This document shows, one piece after another, positions 13,101 to 25,300 of a stretch of 64,000 nucleotides of DNA. The position numbers and the translations under genes were made by a program. The notes beneath the pieces were generated by a model that worked only from the letters and a program-made list of their open reading frames with translations, had not been told where the DNA came from and did not search any database. This DNA is from Botrytis cinerea B05.10 (taxonomy: Eukaryota; Ascomycota; Leotiomycetes; Helotiales; Sclerotiniaceae), in the NCBI RefSeq assembly GCF_000143535.2, contig NC_037311.1, forward strand, positions 1,736,001 to 1,800,000. The letters are read 5' to 3'. Each line of letters opens with the position of its first letter. Within the stretch, counting starts at the first letter, position 1.

Positions 13101-14239
13101 GCTCGACGAATCCTGAGTTTGGGGATAGGGATATTTCTGCTTCGAAAATTTCGATGGAAAAAGAAGCGAGTAGGGAATCGTTGATTAGTGGGTGCTTGAA
13201 AATAAATGAATCTTGTACTGCAATACAGGAGCGAGAGATTGGGGGCTTATCTGCGGATGAGATGGGGTTGAAGCAGGAGATCACAACGCTGGATAGGCAA
13301 AGATGCGATTTGAGAGATTATAAGAGTGGGAGACGTGATGGGGGGATGATTGGGAGGGAGTCGAAGTTCATGGATTCGGAAGTAAAGGATTGTGAGTTGA
13401 TTTCTGAGGTCCCTTTGCTTGCGGGTTGGATTGGGGTTCGAGATGAGGGTCAATCTGGAGGTGGAGATGAGTGTTCTTTAGATGTGCAGAAGTCTTCAGA
13501 ATTGACGAGTCTTGAAAATAGAGAAGAGATGGAGAGGGAGGAAATGAAGAAAATGGGGGAGAGTCTGAGATTAGACGAGATGGATGTGGAGGGCAGGATT
13601 GATGCTGAAATTCCAGGGGAGGAGGGTAAAGAAATGAAGACGAGTGTTTTTGCGAAATTACGTGGAATTTTTGATGTATCGGTGAAAGAAAATGGAAATG
13701 GAAAGGGGCTGGTAGTGGAAGGAGAGGTGGAGGCAGAAGGAAAGAGAGTGGAATATTTGGTTCAAGATTTATTGACGAAACAGGAAGGGGAAAGACGGAA
13801 GAGGGAGGAGTTGTGGGAGAGGGAACGGAAGGGGGATAAGATGGAGATTCAGAGGCTTGGGGGTGTGGTGGAGGAATTGAGGGAGTTGGTTTTGAGAGGG
13901 GTTGAGATGGGTATGGGGAAGGGGAAGGGAGGGGTCTGTGCTGGTGAGAGAAAGAGATTGGAACAGGATGAGGATGAGCATGAGCATGAAATACACGATT
14001 GTGATAAACCGGGTTGTTGGTGTCGCCCAAGTGGAAGTGGAAGTGGGACAAAGCTTGGAGGGAGAAAAATTGGGAAGAAACATGAATGTGGTGCGAGTAA
14101 TGTGGCGAATATGAGGGAGAGGGATGTTTATGGTGATGGGGATGAGGAATGGGATTCTGAAGAAAGGAGAATTGGAAATGAGAATGGGAAAGGCTTTTGG
14201 GATTGGGTTGGGGGAGGGATTTTGTGGAGACAGGACTGA
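10141..14239 (+). CDS. Unrecognised 1345-residue charged, coiled-coil-like protein
   Basis: I do not recognise this protein. Two exons, 10141-12448 and 12510-14239, joined by a 61-nt GT-AG intron (donor GTGAGG, acceptor CTGTAG) that keeps frame. The N terminus (about 1-60) is Arg/Lys-rich. Residues 60-600 are acidic and Ser-rich, with no clear domain. Around residues 810-980 of the second exon's product there are heptad-like Glu/Arg/Leu stretches (for example EIRDLRREVEDLRNMVGRLE) that suggest a coiled coil, and another charged helical stretch follows near 1180-1250. Near 1258-1272 sits a His/Cys cluster, HEHEIHDCDKPGCWC, followed by Gly/Ser and basic residues. The second exon is strongly purine-rich on the coding strand. 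No signal peptide or membrane segment is seen. The start is the ATG just after a leader acceptor; an upstream extension is possible. A structural or nuclear scaffold role would only be a guess. Confidence 0.7.
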
Positions 14240-14814
14240 GGAATGGATGGGTGGGGGAGGATTGCAGAGAGATGTGAAAAATTGAGATGAGTGTGGATTG
14301 GCGATTACAGGTTTATTGTTCTTTTGGTGTTTTATTGGCATTGGTACGAATAGCATGGGATGGTTTAGTAGAAATCGCGTTTTGGAGGGAGGGGGGCTAT
14401 GTATCTGTTGGTTTGGTATTTGATATGATGGTGTATGATGAAGACGGAGAGAGAGTGAATAAAGTGTAGGATGAGATGGATGGTTTTGAATGGTATGCGA
14501 GAGACTTGGGAAAGAGGCACAGGGGATCGATTACTATTGCTATTATTATGATGGCTGATTAGAAGAGAGTTTGGAAGAAAAGAAGAGAAGAGTAGATATT
14601 AGAGAGGATTAGATGGGGTGGAGTAGAGTAGATTATGGTAGAATAGAATAGAATTATAATTGATGGATAAATGAATATACAATAAAATTATAAATTGATG
14701 TTATGTGTTTGAGTCGGCGTTTTGAGAGAGCTATGGGGTGGGTGTGGGTGTGAAAGTAGTGAGATTTGTTAAGATTAAGTAGGGTTAACTATTGATAAGT
14801 GGAGGGGTTGCATG

Positions 14815-14848
<34 letters not shown>

Positions 14849-15498
14849 ATTTCTGTGGAATAAGCGAGGGGGCTAAAAGGAGGAAGAAGGGGGGTGGGGA
14901 AGGAGGAGGTGGGGGATGAGTGAATGGGTGATTGATTGAGTGACTGGAATAGAGATATGAGACGAGATAGGCTGGAATGGGATGGGAAAAGATGAGATGA
15001 GATAGGATAGGATAGGATAGGATAGAGAAAAGAGAAGAAAAGAAAAAAAAAAAAAAACAAATCCAATAATTGATGATCGAGTTTAAATGGATGGATGGAT
15101 GGATGATGTTAGTAGGGATATAACTAAACTGACATCTGTGATGAGGCCAATAATGCATTTGTGCATTATGTTGTAGTGTGTATTTATTTTCTTGTATTTT
15201 TTTTTGGTAGCGAATAGATTTGTTACGTCATGTAATGCTCTATCTCAATATACCGCCCTCTCCTTTCCAGCTACCTAGTATGTACCTGGTATGCATGGAT
15301 AGTTGTATTTGTAGGGATTCATGTCCAAAGCAGGAATACATTATGTTACCTACCTACCTACCTACCGCCTTGAACTCCATTCCCCGTCTTCCATTCATTC
15401 ATTTAATGCATGTGCGCCTGTGCGAATAAAGCAAGCCCTGATTTAACAAATAATACATGTTTCTCTCATCCCAAGTCATGGCGAATAAGTTGAAAGAC
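14240..15498. other. Gene-free region between two convergent genes
   Basis: No gene seen. It holds the 3' sides of the 10141 gene (+) and of the flap endonuclease gene (-), a GA tract at about 14824-14848, GATAG repeats at about 15001-15024, a poly-A run near 15041-15056 and TACC repeats near 15351-15366. Confidence 0.6.
14818..14848. repeat. TA/GA dinucleotide tract
   Basis: A short TA run followed by about 12 copies of GA. Confidence 0.85.
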
Positions 15499-16858
15499 TC
15501 AAGCAGTTCCTCTAGGCTTTGCTTTTGCCTTTGCCTTTTCCTTCTTCTCATCCTTGACCTTCTTCTTCTTTGCCTCGTTCTTCTCATCATTTTTGCGTTT
15601 CAGATTTGCTCTCTCTTCATCTGTCTTTGGGATTGGTTTGAAGAATCCTTCCAGTCTAGCTTGTTGTGATGATTTTAGATTCTTGGTAAGTCTTTGAGCA
15701 GCGCTACGGACACGATCTTCTGAAAACCCTTTTTCTATAACGAGAAACTTGACAAGTCCTTCAACGTCGGGGGCTTCCCACTTGAAATCGCAATCCTCGT
15801 GGTCGGCGGGACGAACATCGGGTTTGAAGAATAGTTCGCGGGCGTCTTGGTATGGCCAGTCTTCGGGAATGGCATAACGTTCTTTCTTGTCGGCGGTGAT
15901 CCATGCGACTAGAGTTTCGAGATCGCCGTGTTCGCGGATAAGTTTGAGGGCGGTATGGGGACCGATTTTGGGTATAGGGTCGAGGTAATCGCAGCCGAGG
16001 AGAATGCAAAGATCTACGAACTTTGGATTATGTTAGTATTGCACCGTAGTCTAGGGCAAGTGTAAAGGTCTCTTACTTGTTTGCGATCCATATTTAATCC
16101 TGTAAGAACTTTTTCCAAACTAACTTCTTGAATAGGTTCTTTGCGCTGTTCACTAAAAGTGAGATGTCGAAGAAGAATGGGAGAATCGAAACACAAAGTA
16201 TCCATATCCTCACTTGCCGCTGCATAAACCTTTCCTGCTCGAGCCAACGCAGCACATTGTGCCTCTGCCTCTGTTGGCGCAATGATGTATGGAATACCCA
16301 TCAACTTCAACAATCTCTGACACTCTGCATTGTGTTCCCTGGTAACTCGAACCGTTCTCCTCGAGAATTTCTCAATATCTTCTGCAGTACCAGTTTCCTT
16401 TGCTTCTTCCAGTCCTTCTGTTGCAGTCGCTTTGCGCTGGAAACGTTTCGCTAATTCGCCGGACTTGAGTTTTGGTGGTGCACCATCGAATACGTAGACT
16501 GGTTTGATACCATTGTCGACAATACGGAGAGTGCGGTAAAACATGCCCATCAAATGAGAGGTAGTTTCGCCATCTTCGTTTGTGAGCATCTCACCTCCAG
16601 AGCGGACGGCGATGAGGAAACTATAAATGGACATGGATCTGAAATATATTAGGTTCTGAAAGGTATAGATATGATTGTAGGAAGTATATACGCATCCTAG
16701 AGAAAAGTCAGTCGATGGCGCACATGGAAGTATAGAATGAATAGCAGCAAAACACTTACAATAGCAACTTTTCTACCAAATTGATTCTTGATTTCTCCTT
16801 CCTTAACTGCATCAGGAGCTTCATCCTTGATGATGGACATCAATTGTTTAATACCCAT
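15499..16858 (-). CDS. rad27: Flap endonuclease 1 (FEN1/Rad27)
   Basis: Structure-specific nuclease that removes 5' flaps in Okazaki-fragment maturation and long-patch base-excision repair, working with PCNA in the nucleus. Four exons read on the minus strand: 16858-16760, 16696-16692, 16638-16077 and 16020-15499, giving 395 residues, near the family's usual length. The second exon is only 5 nt (GATGC). Without it the conserved start [10 protein letters not shown]...GRKVAI cannot join [18 protein letters not shown] in frame. Conserved parts include [43 protein letters not shown] with the acidic metal ligands, and the helix-three-turn-helix region [12 protein letters not shown] (about 231-242). 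A PCNA-binding box, QARLEGFF (342-349), is followed by a Lys-rich tail that serves as a nuclear localisation and DNA-binding tail in this family. The gene diverges from the glutaryl-CoA dehydrogenase gene. Identification is secure. Confidence 0.96.
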
Positions 16859-17429
16859 GATTGCGGTGGTGTTGTATGTTTTGAGTCACCAAAAAGTCAA
16901 GGAAGAGAGAAGACTTTTGATTCTGGATAGATTTTGGAGTTGACGCGAATGAAGTGCATGACGCGCGACCTTCTCGCGTTAAGTGGTTCAAGCCTTAGGC
17001 AGCAGAAGCCGCTATGATTTCAGGCATCATCCGATCGGTTTGCGGGGGAAAGTATGTCCAAGGGCCGCCTGTGAGATCTTTACAAAGTCAACCAACGATA
17101 TGTGATCGCCAGTGGATGTAAAGATTTGTCAACCTATTAGTTAGCTCATACTTCACACCTCTGTGGCTGATTTTCTCCATCTTCATATGGAATTATGGAT
17201 TTACCGCAGGGTTGAATACTCACATACCTACGTACTTGCAATGCAATATGTACACACGGATCGACAACCGTTTGTATCCGAACATGCCTCGGAGCTCCAG
17301 CATCCATTAAATGGCGGCCCGGATTAGTTTACAACATTAGTACATCTGGGGAAGTGTTTATACCCAACAGTCTCTCCCACATTTCCGTTATCTTCAAGTG
17401 GTAGTACAATTTACTTGTCGAATTCAAAG
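16859..17429. promoter_or_regulatory. Shared upstream region of FEN1 and glutaryl-CoA dehydrogenase genes
   Basis: The two genes start 571 bp apart on opposite strands, so this interval must hold both promoters and leaders. It contains several GCG-rich palindromic bits, for example around 16957-16980 (GACGCGCGACC and CTCGCG). These resemble MluI cell-cycle-box cores (ACGCG), which control replication genes in yeasts; a role here is inference. Confidence 0.5.
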
Positions 17430-18835
17430 ATGTATAGACCCATGTTACGAAATGCCGGCAGGCAATTGGCAAATGCGAGACCGGCAGCCATTACTATTAG
17501 AGGTCTTGCTGCTCATGCTACCCCGCAGCCATTTGATTGGAAAGACCCTTTGAAGGCTCAAAACCTTTTTACGGAGGAGGAAATAGCTATTTCAGAAACT
17601 GCGGAGCAGTATTGTCAGGAACGGATGTTACCTCGAGTTTTGCGTAAGTTCGTTAATTGTATATTGGGAGCGCAAGCTAAAGGAGGGTCGAATAGAGGCA
17701 TATCGAGACGAACATTATGACCGAAAGATACTCGAAGAAATGGGGGAACTGGGGCTACTAGGAGCTACGATCAATGGCTACGACTGTGCTGGCGTATCAA
17801 ATGTTGCTTCGGGACTTATTACCAAGGCAGTTGAACGAGTTGATAGTGGATATCGATCTGGAATGTCAGTACAGTCTTCGCTAGTAATGGGAGGTATCGA
17901 CGAGTTTGGCACACAGGAACAAAAGGAGAAATACTTGCCAAAATTGGCAAAGGGGAAATTGTTGGGCTGTTTTGGTTTAACAGAGCCGAATCATGGCAGT
18001 GATCCTGGGTCCATGGAGACAACTGCGAAACCCCATCCAACAAAGAAGGGTTATTATTCAATTTCAGGAGCTAAGACATGGATCACAAATTCCCCAATCG
18101 CAGATGTGTTCTTGGTATGGGCCAAGTTACAAGAGACTGGCAAGATTAGAGGTTTCATCATCGATCGAGCAGACTGTCCACCAGGAACCTTGGAAACACC
18201 TGCTTTGAAAGATAAAAACGGACTTCGGGCTTCTTTAACTGGTATGATTCAACTAGATGAATGTCCAGTACCTGAAGCAAATATGTTTCAAACAGTTGAG
18301 GGTCTTCGAGGACCATTTACTTGCTTGAATAGTGCAAGATATGGTATTGCTTGGGGCATGACGGGTGCGCTCGAAAATTGTATAGATCGAGCTAGAACAT
18401 ATGCTCTTGAACGAAAACAATTCAAAGGCAATCCATTGGCCAAATATCAACTCGTCCAGAAGAAGCTAGCAGATGCCGTCTCGGACGCGGCTTTTGGTAC
18501 GCTGGCTTGTGTTCAGGTTGGAAGACTCAAGGACAAGGGAGAAGCAGCACCGGAGATGATCAGTATGATTAAGAGACAGAATTGCGATGCTGCACTCCGG
18601 AATGCGAGAACATTACAGGAGATCTTTGGTGGCAATGCTGCGAGTGATGAGTATGGTATTGGAAGGCACGTTTCGAATTTGTTCGTCACCCAAACTTATG
18701 AGGGACAAAGTGATATTCATTGTAAGTTTTGCCTTGGTCTTTTGTTATGATGTGATTCTACTTGAGTAAATGCTGACAAATACATTAGGCTTGATCCTGG
18801 GAAGAGCAATTACTGGTATCCAAGCATTTTGTTGA
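17430..18835 (+). CDS. Glutaryl-CoA dehydrogenase, mitochondrial
   Basis: FAD-dependent acyl-CoA dehydrogenase that converts glutaryl-CoA to crotonyl-CoA and CO2 in lysine and tryptophan breakdown in the mitochondrial matrix. Three exons: 17430-17643, 17696-18721 and 18789-18835, 428 residues. The first 30 residues are rich in Arg and Ala with no acidic residue, fitting a mitochondrial targeting peptide. Family motifs are FDWKDPL, YCQERMLPRVL, the ERVDSGYRSGMSVQSSLVM segment, GLTEPNHGSDPGSMETTA (FAD site), TWITNSPIADVFLVWAK and ARYGIAWGMTGALENC. The predicted catalytic base is Glu407 in TYEGQSDIH. The last exon supplies only 15 full codons (LILGRAITGIQAFC), completing the conserved C terminus. 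The close fit to the family around Glu407 and at the C terminus favours glutaryl-CoA dehydrogenase over other acyl-CoA dehydrogenases. The ATG at 17430 is the first in frame. Confidence 0.93.
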
Positions 18836-20277
18836 TTGAATTGGGTTGAGTTGAACGACTTAGCAAATGGAAAATGGGAAATGGGAAATGGATGTATGAG
18901 ATATTGAATGGCCCATGTAGATGTGGGAGTAGAATGACCATCAAGGTGTCGGTTCTTAACTCTTGAAAAGAAGGATTCTTTTTTGAAGAGGGGTGAATAG
19001 GAGGAATAGATGTGTAGGAATTATCATAAGATGCCTTGATCGAACAGAGAAATGTAAAGCATAAAATCAACATCAACAGTGTCTTGAGCATTGGTGAAAT
19101 GCATCTCGTATATCTATCTTACTTGTCATATCTTGTCTAACATGAAAAACATGAGAATAGAAAATAGTCGAATGTACTTGATTTGATCTGATTTGATTTG
19201 CCGAGGAGAAAAGGCTTTGAAGTTTGCCACCACTCGGATATTTTCGGGGACCGTGGAAGGGAAAGAAGAGAGAGCAAAGAAGTCACGTATATTGAATGAA
19301 TGGCAGGTATTTGAGTGGATTGGTAGCATGATTTGATGATACATTGCCTACCCAGGTAAATGTGGTTGTTGGCCGCCTCCTCTTCCATCCACATATCAAT
19401 GGTCGGTCATAACTGCCACAGCCACCATCCACTCCGTGATTGCTCATGAATTGCAAAGGGTTAACCAATACTTAGTCATCTTCAGGTAAGTTCGAAGTGA
19501 ATCCTTTAAATTCTACTGGCACGATATTGGTATGTGATTTGTTGACAAGAGAAGAGAGAAGTGAATCAGTTTACCGCTGAATAATTATATTGAATACTGC
19601 ACTTTTGCCGCTTCTTTGCAGCCCACGTTGAACAAGATAGGCCAAGGCACAAGGCAAACCAAAAGCAAAGGCAAAACGACGGCTGGCTGCCCAAGAACAT
19701 TCACCATACGGTTGTTATCTCACACAGACAAGAAAGACTCAGGCTCAGACTTGCGACTTCTTCTCGATAAATAAGTGAACTTGCCTACTTGATCTTACAA
19801 CTCAAATTTCAAAAAAAAAGACATTCCATCTTTAAAAGGACCCTTCCTCTTCTTCCTATCTCCAAAGTACCTCCTCGTACTCAGCATTCAAAAGAACACT
19901 CGCGGCTCTCTCAACTCGGTATGTAGGATCTTGCTTGTTATTCCATTCAAAACCTCCAGGACTCTTTATCTTCTCCATGTGTTTGTCTAGAGCATCTATC
20001 CATATAACTCTCCCAAATACATTTATATAAAGATTTACCGCTCCTCTTCGTTACCATCGTGTACCCACAATCTCTATCCCCTTCCGTCATCTTCGGCATA
20101 GCCGCTCGCGTGTTTTTTTTTATGGGTGGTCGCTAACAACAAAATCGTGTCTACCAGAAATCCCAGCCCACTTACTCACCAGTCCATTAAACTACTGCAA
20201 CCTCGAGAAATTCATCAACATACTCGACAACCCTTCATACTACACAACACCCTCCACACCATAATACATACTTCAAA
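18836..20277. other. Gene-free region and leader of the ubc4 gene
   Basis: No gene seen. The first half is the 3' side of the dehydrogenase gene. From about 19780 the plus strand is rich in CTCC and TCTTCC tracts, as in a promoter and transcribed leader. A probable leader intron is listed separately. Confidence 0.55.
19919..20157 (+). other. Probable 5'-leader intron of ubc4
   Basis: Donor GTATGT at 19919 and acceptor CTACCAG ending at 20157, with a near-perfect branch-point sequence (CGCTAACAAC) at 20131-20140. It lies wholly upstream of the ATG. This is inferred from splice signals only. Confidence 0.5.
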
Positions 20278-21197
<920 letters not shown>

Positions 21198-23337
21198 ATT
21201 ACCTACTATAACCTTCAAATTACATACGACAAAGCATGACGGATCGGAATAATGGATGGGTTGATGAATTTCCTCTGTGTTCTCTCTATCTCTTCTATTC
21301 TATCCTATTGCGTAAAGGATTTGCTGGCGTCAACGAAACTCGATGAATGGACAACTTTTTGGTCTGGGTTTACTTAGGTACTTTACTCTTTTACACACGA
21401 AATACATTACATGGCAGACTTGTAAGCGCTACTGCTGGGGGGAATATTTTGCGATGGATTGGGTCAGAAATTGTGGGAGGGGCGAGAAAGATTTGTCGTG
21501 GATAGATATCGGGGGAATGCAATATGATGGATGAATGGATGGGTGGTGATGGATGATAAATAAGGGATGTGCTTAGGGAATTAGATGATCATGTTGCATG
21601 ATGAACGGGTTGTCGTCGTCGTCACCGCCTTTTTCTTACTATTCCTCCTATTCATTGATATTCAGGTCCATAGCATTACTCGGAGCTTTTTCTTACTTTG
21701 TGGTTCGCTGTTCCTGGTTTCGTGATGATACATTCTGGAAGGGGGGAGTTGTGAATGAGTGAAATTTTGAGTGTGAGGTATGGTATTGGGTATGAGATGT
21801 GATATTGGTGAAAGAATGAGGAATGTGGTGGATACTTAGTATTATCCATCTGCCCTTCCGTAACACAAATCTGTGTATGAATGGCAAATAAATGATCCGT
21901 CTTTCTCTATGGCATTGACGGTAAAGATACTACAGACTAAGTCATTGAATCATTGTTTCACTTTGGGATTGATTCACGTAGTTATTCATGTTGTTTGTTT
22001 GTTTCTGGTCAACGTTCTTAGTATCAGGGCGGGCTTAGTGTGTGTATCTTTTCTGTTTGGTTTGGGAGGGAAGGAGGGGGAGAGGATTTGTAAATGAAGT
22101 TAGGGGTTGCGATCTGGATGATGAGTGTTACTGGAGATTTGCTGGGATGGGGGTAGAGAAGGGAGGTGGTGATGATGATGATCTTTTCTTCTTTCTTATT
22201 GTGTGTGCATTGATGGATGGATGTAGAACGTGAGGTAGGAGTGTTACTATGTAAGCGCTTGGGTCGATTCTAAATTTTTGAGTTCTAAGATGGTGAGATG
22301 GTGAGATGGTGAGTGGGTCTGACTAACTGACGTGAAGATGTTTGATGTTTGATGGTTTGAGATTTAAGATTTGAGATTTGGGTTTGATAATGTGAGAATT
22401 TTGGGAGTGCGGGAATGTTTCAGAGGTGGGTGGGAGTCTGGGTGGGAAGTAGGGAAGGAAGAAGGAGGGATGGTGTGTTTGGGGTTTGTGGTGAGGAAGT
22501 GATGGGGGTGGGTATAGTACTATGGATGTTGAGGATTCGGGACCGAGGGGGGAGGAAATGGATATGGATATGGATATCAGAGACGGAATGGAGGAGAGGG
22601 GGGAGAAATGAGATGATACATCGTTTGCTAACGTCTTGTTGAATGTTTCCAGATACATGGTTTTGACTCTTCATGTGTATTAGGATTGAAATTTGTATAG
22701 ATAGGAAAGATTGGTCCTCGAACTCTTGTGACTTTTTTGCTTTGCCCGTGCGAGTCCGGTGTCCCGATATGTCCTTATCAATCGGCGCTTTCGAGTATCG
22801 ATGGTAGATAGCAGATGGATGCCAGTCATCTTCAACCATGTGTACTCACACAGACACGCAGTAAACATAAGATCATTCCATAACCCAGCTCCCTAGCTAG
22901 TTTTGAGCCAAGCCCGGCACTGAATACCGGGTATTGCACATGCATATGGGACTGACTCCCTGTTCCTCATCAATATCAAACGGGAATCTTACCACTCTCC
23001 TCGTTGCGATTCTTGCGGTTTCCGGTGTTGGGAGCAGGAGTTTGAGATGTGCGTGTGGACTGATGTTGACGGACGGACGGACTTTAGAAGAATCGTACGG
23101 GTAGTTGTGGAGGTGGTGTGTGTGTGTGTGTGTGAAAAGGAGCGGGTGTTGCAAAAGATTCATCGAGGTGTTTGGGATTGGAGGGTTGGGTATGGCAGGG
23201 CTGGAATTGTAGTTGGAGGTGTTGTAGGTAGTGGTGGTGCAGTTGTTTGTAACTTTGTGTTGCGTAGGTAGGGGGATCGACGAGAAGGATGGAAAATGAG
23301 GAAGGGGAGTTCTCGGTACGGGTTGCTGTGTGGTGTC

Positions 23338-23378
23338 TATCTATGTATCTATGTATCTATCTATCTATCTATCTATCG
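23338..23378. repeat. TCTA/TGTA tetranucleotide tract
   Basis: About ten tandem tetranucleotide units, mostly TCTA. Confidence 0.85.
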
Positions 23379-24964
23379 TATTGATACCTAGTTGGGCGAT
23401 TCCTGAGAGTATTTTCATTGCGGGCCATCATTGAAGAGACCTATTCATGGATCTATGCAAGGGATTTTTTCTTGGGGGTAAGGAATCGCGTAATGGGAGT
23501 GGAAATATGGGCTGATGAGAGACGAAATAGTGTGGTGAGGCTTGGGAGATCATACAACTGGTGTCGGGATCTCGTGTGCTGATGATGTATTTGTATCTGA
23601 TTAGTTGGTATCACCATCATGTGCGCCGTTGCCAATGTTGAATACTTCGATGTTGGGTTATCCACAGGGCGTAAATAAGCTTTGGAGGAGACTTGGATAG
23701 TTCCCCTTCATCTCCGTCTACATGTGCATCATGAACTACACTCGCCAGCCACATTCCCATACGTATCTAAAATCACAGATTCGATAGGACAAGGCTTGCC
23801 GCCGCCAATCTCCAATTGTCGATTTTCAATTCTCTGAGCCTTGCAACTGCATCAAACCTCTTGGATATTCTTAGGGTTGACGTTGTACGACAATGTCAGA
23901 TGCGTGTGTGTTCTGATTGGCTACTGTTTTGGGGCTTGGGTGGTTCTGGTTTCAGTTTTTTGCAATGCATGCGAGGCTCGCACGCTCGCGCAGCGCTCTG
24001 GGCAGGTTTCGGGCGGGGATTTCTGGAACGAAGATGGGATACGGAGGCTTGGAGCTTGCCACTTGGAGGGTTTCGAAAACGGGGTTGTGTATGGCATGGT
24101 AGAGGTGTGGTGAGGGGGATTTGGGTGGTTTGCGGGAAGGAAGGGTTGGCTTGGTGAGAATGAGGATGAGGATAAGGATGAGGATGAGGATGAGATAGCA
24201 TATGACTTATCATCAGATTGATTTCAACATCAGAGCCTCCATGTTCTCGTAATCCGTCACATGTTCATTCGATTGGTCAACCCAAGCAATCATCGATCGA
24301 ATGCGTGAACGGGTGAACTTCGCATCCTTGATGGATAGGATAATAACTGCTGCTCACCTTCGCGCTTATTAAGGTTATCCGTAACAAATTTAGAACCCCA
24401 TATCAAACAGACCAACCACGGCCCCTCTCAACCCATGCAACATCTCCCTCCACCCTCCCCTCGACCATTTACCTCTCCCACATACCTTGCGGCAATCCTG
24501 CTTGAAGAATTTTCCATCTCTCTCACGTCCAGGAAGCTGACGAGACTAGTCCGTAAAGCCCCTAGTCATCTATGGCCACCACTATTACTGTTTCGAAGCC
24601 CCTCTCTCTGACCACCCATTGCAACGCAGAGACGCTGGTTTCTCGACTCTCGAACCCATGAGACTGAATTTGTTCTATCCGTTATGCTCAGACACATCCA
24701 TCCGGATCTAGTTGTCAGGCCATCACATCCTGTTCCCCATGCATAAACGTGATGTTCTGAATGTTTTGTGACATTACCTCCCATCCTCCTTCTCCTTGGC
24801 AGAAAGTTTCCTCGTTTCTTCCTCTCTGCTCTGAACACCTCTTCTCTTGGATTTCTCTTGTCTTTTCTTTTGGGATCTCTGCAAAGTGAAGCCATCCAAC
24901 TTTCGATACTAATTCGCTGTTTTTTTGGGGGACAGCCATCGGTGCAGGCATTGATTACATACAG

Positions 24965-25084
24965 GTACGTTTTGAATTTGGACGCCGAGTGTCTTGTTGA
25001 TTGTTGGGTTACTTCTCTTGCAAATACGTCGCGAGTGGGAATCAACTCTTGTACTGACAATTTTGGGGTTTCTTTTTTCAATAG
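24965..25084 (+). other. Possible 5'-leader intron of noxA
   Basis: Donor GTACGT at 24965 and a T-rich tract ending in CAATAG at 25084. Both lie upstream of the first coding exon. Inferred from signals only. Confidence 0.35.
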
Positions 25085-25300
25085 GCTTTTATCGTTTTTT
25101 TACGTTCATTCAAATAATTTTCTTTCGTTTTTTACGATTACTTTCTTTTGGGAACTTCTGTCTATTCAGCAGGTCCTGAATCATATTACCCTTTAATACT
25201 ACAACGATACCCACGCGTAATTTGGAAGGGAAGGAAGACGGGAAGAAAATTTTCTAAAAAAGACCTCCAAAAATTACGATTCCAGGTCGCAACGTTTAAG

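Larger units (their letters stand above)
21198..25300. other. Gene-free region and long leader of noxA
   Basis: About 4.1 kb without a gene I can support. It includes GGAGG-rich and GATG-rich stretches, a TCTA tract at about 23338-23378, a GATGAG tract near 24158-24194 and, from about 24400, CT-rich sequence suiting the promoter and leader of the oxidase gene. A 171-codon minus-strand frame at 24566-25081 lies in this leader. It has no recognisable domain and looks like chance. Confidence 0.5.

Noticed and set aside
13368..14356. Long antisense frames opposite the second exon of the 1345-residue gene
   Set aside because: They are Pro/Ser/His-rich mirror images of a purine-rich coding strand and have no domain.
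24566..25081. 171-codon minus-strand frame in the noxA leader
   Set aside because: No domain, charged low-quality composition and position inside a leader with its own plus-strand splice signals; most likely a chance frame.
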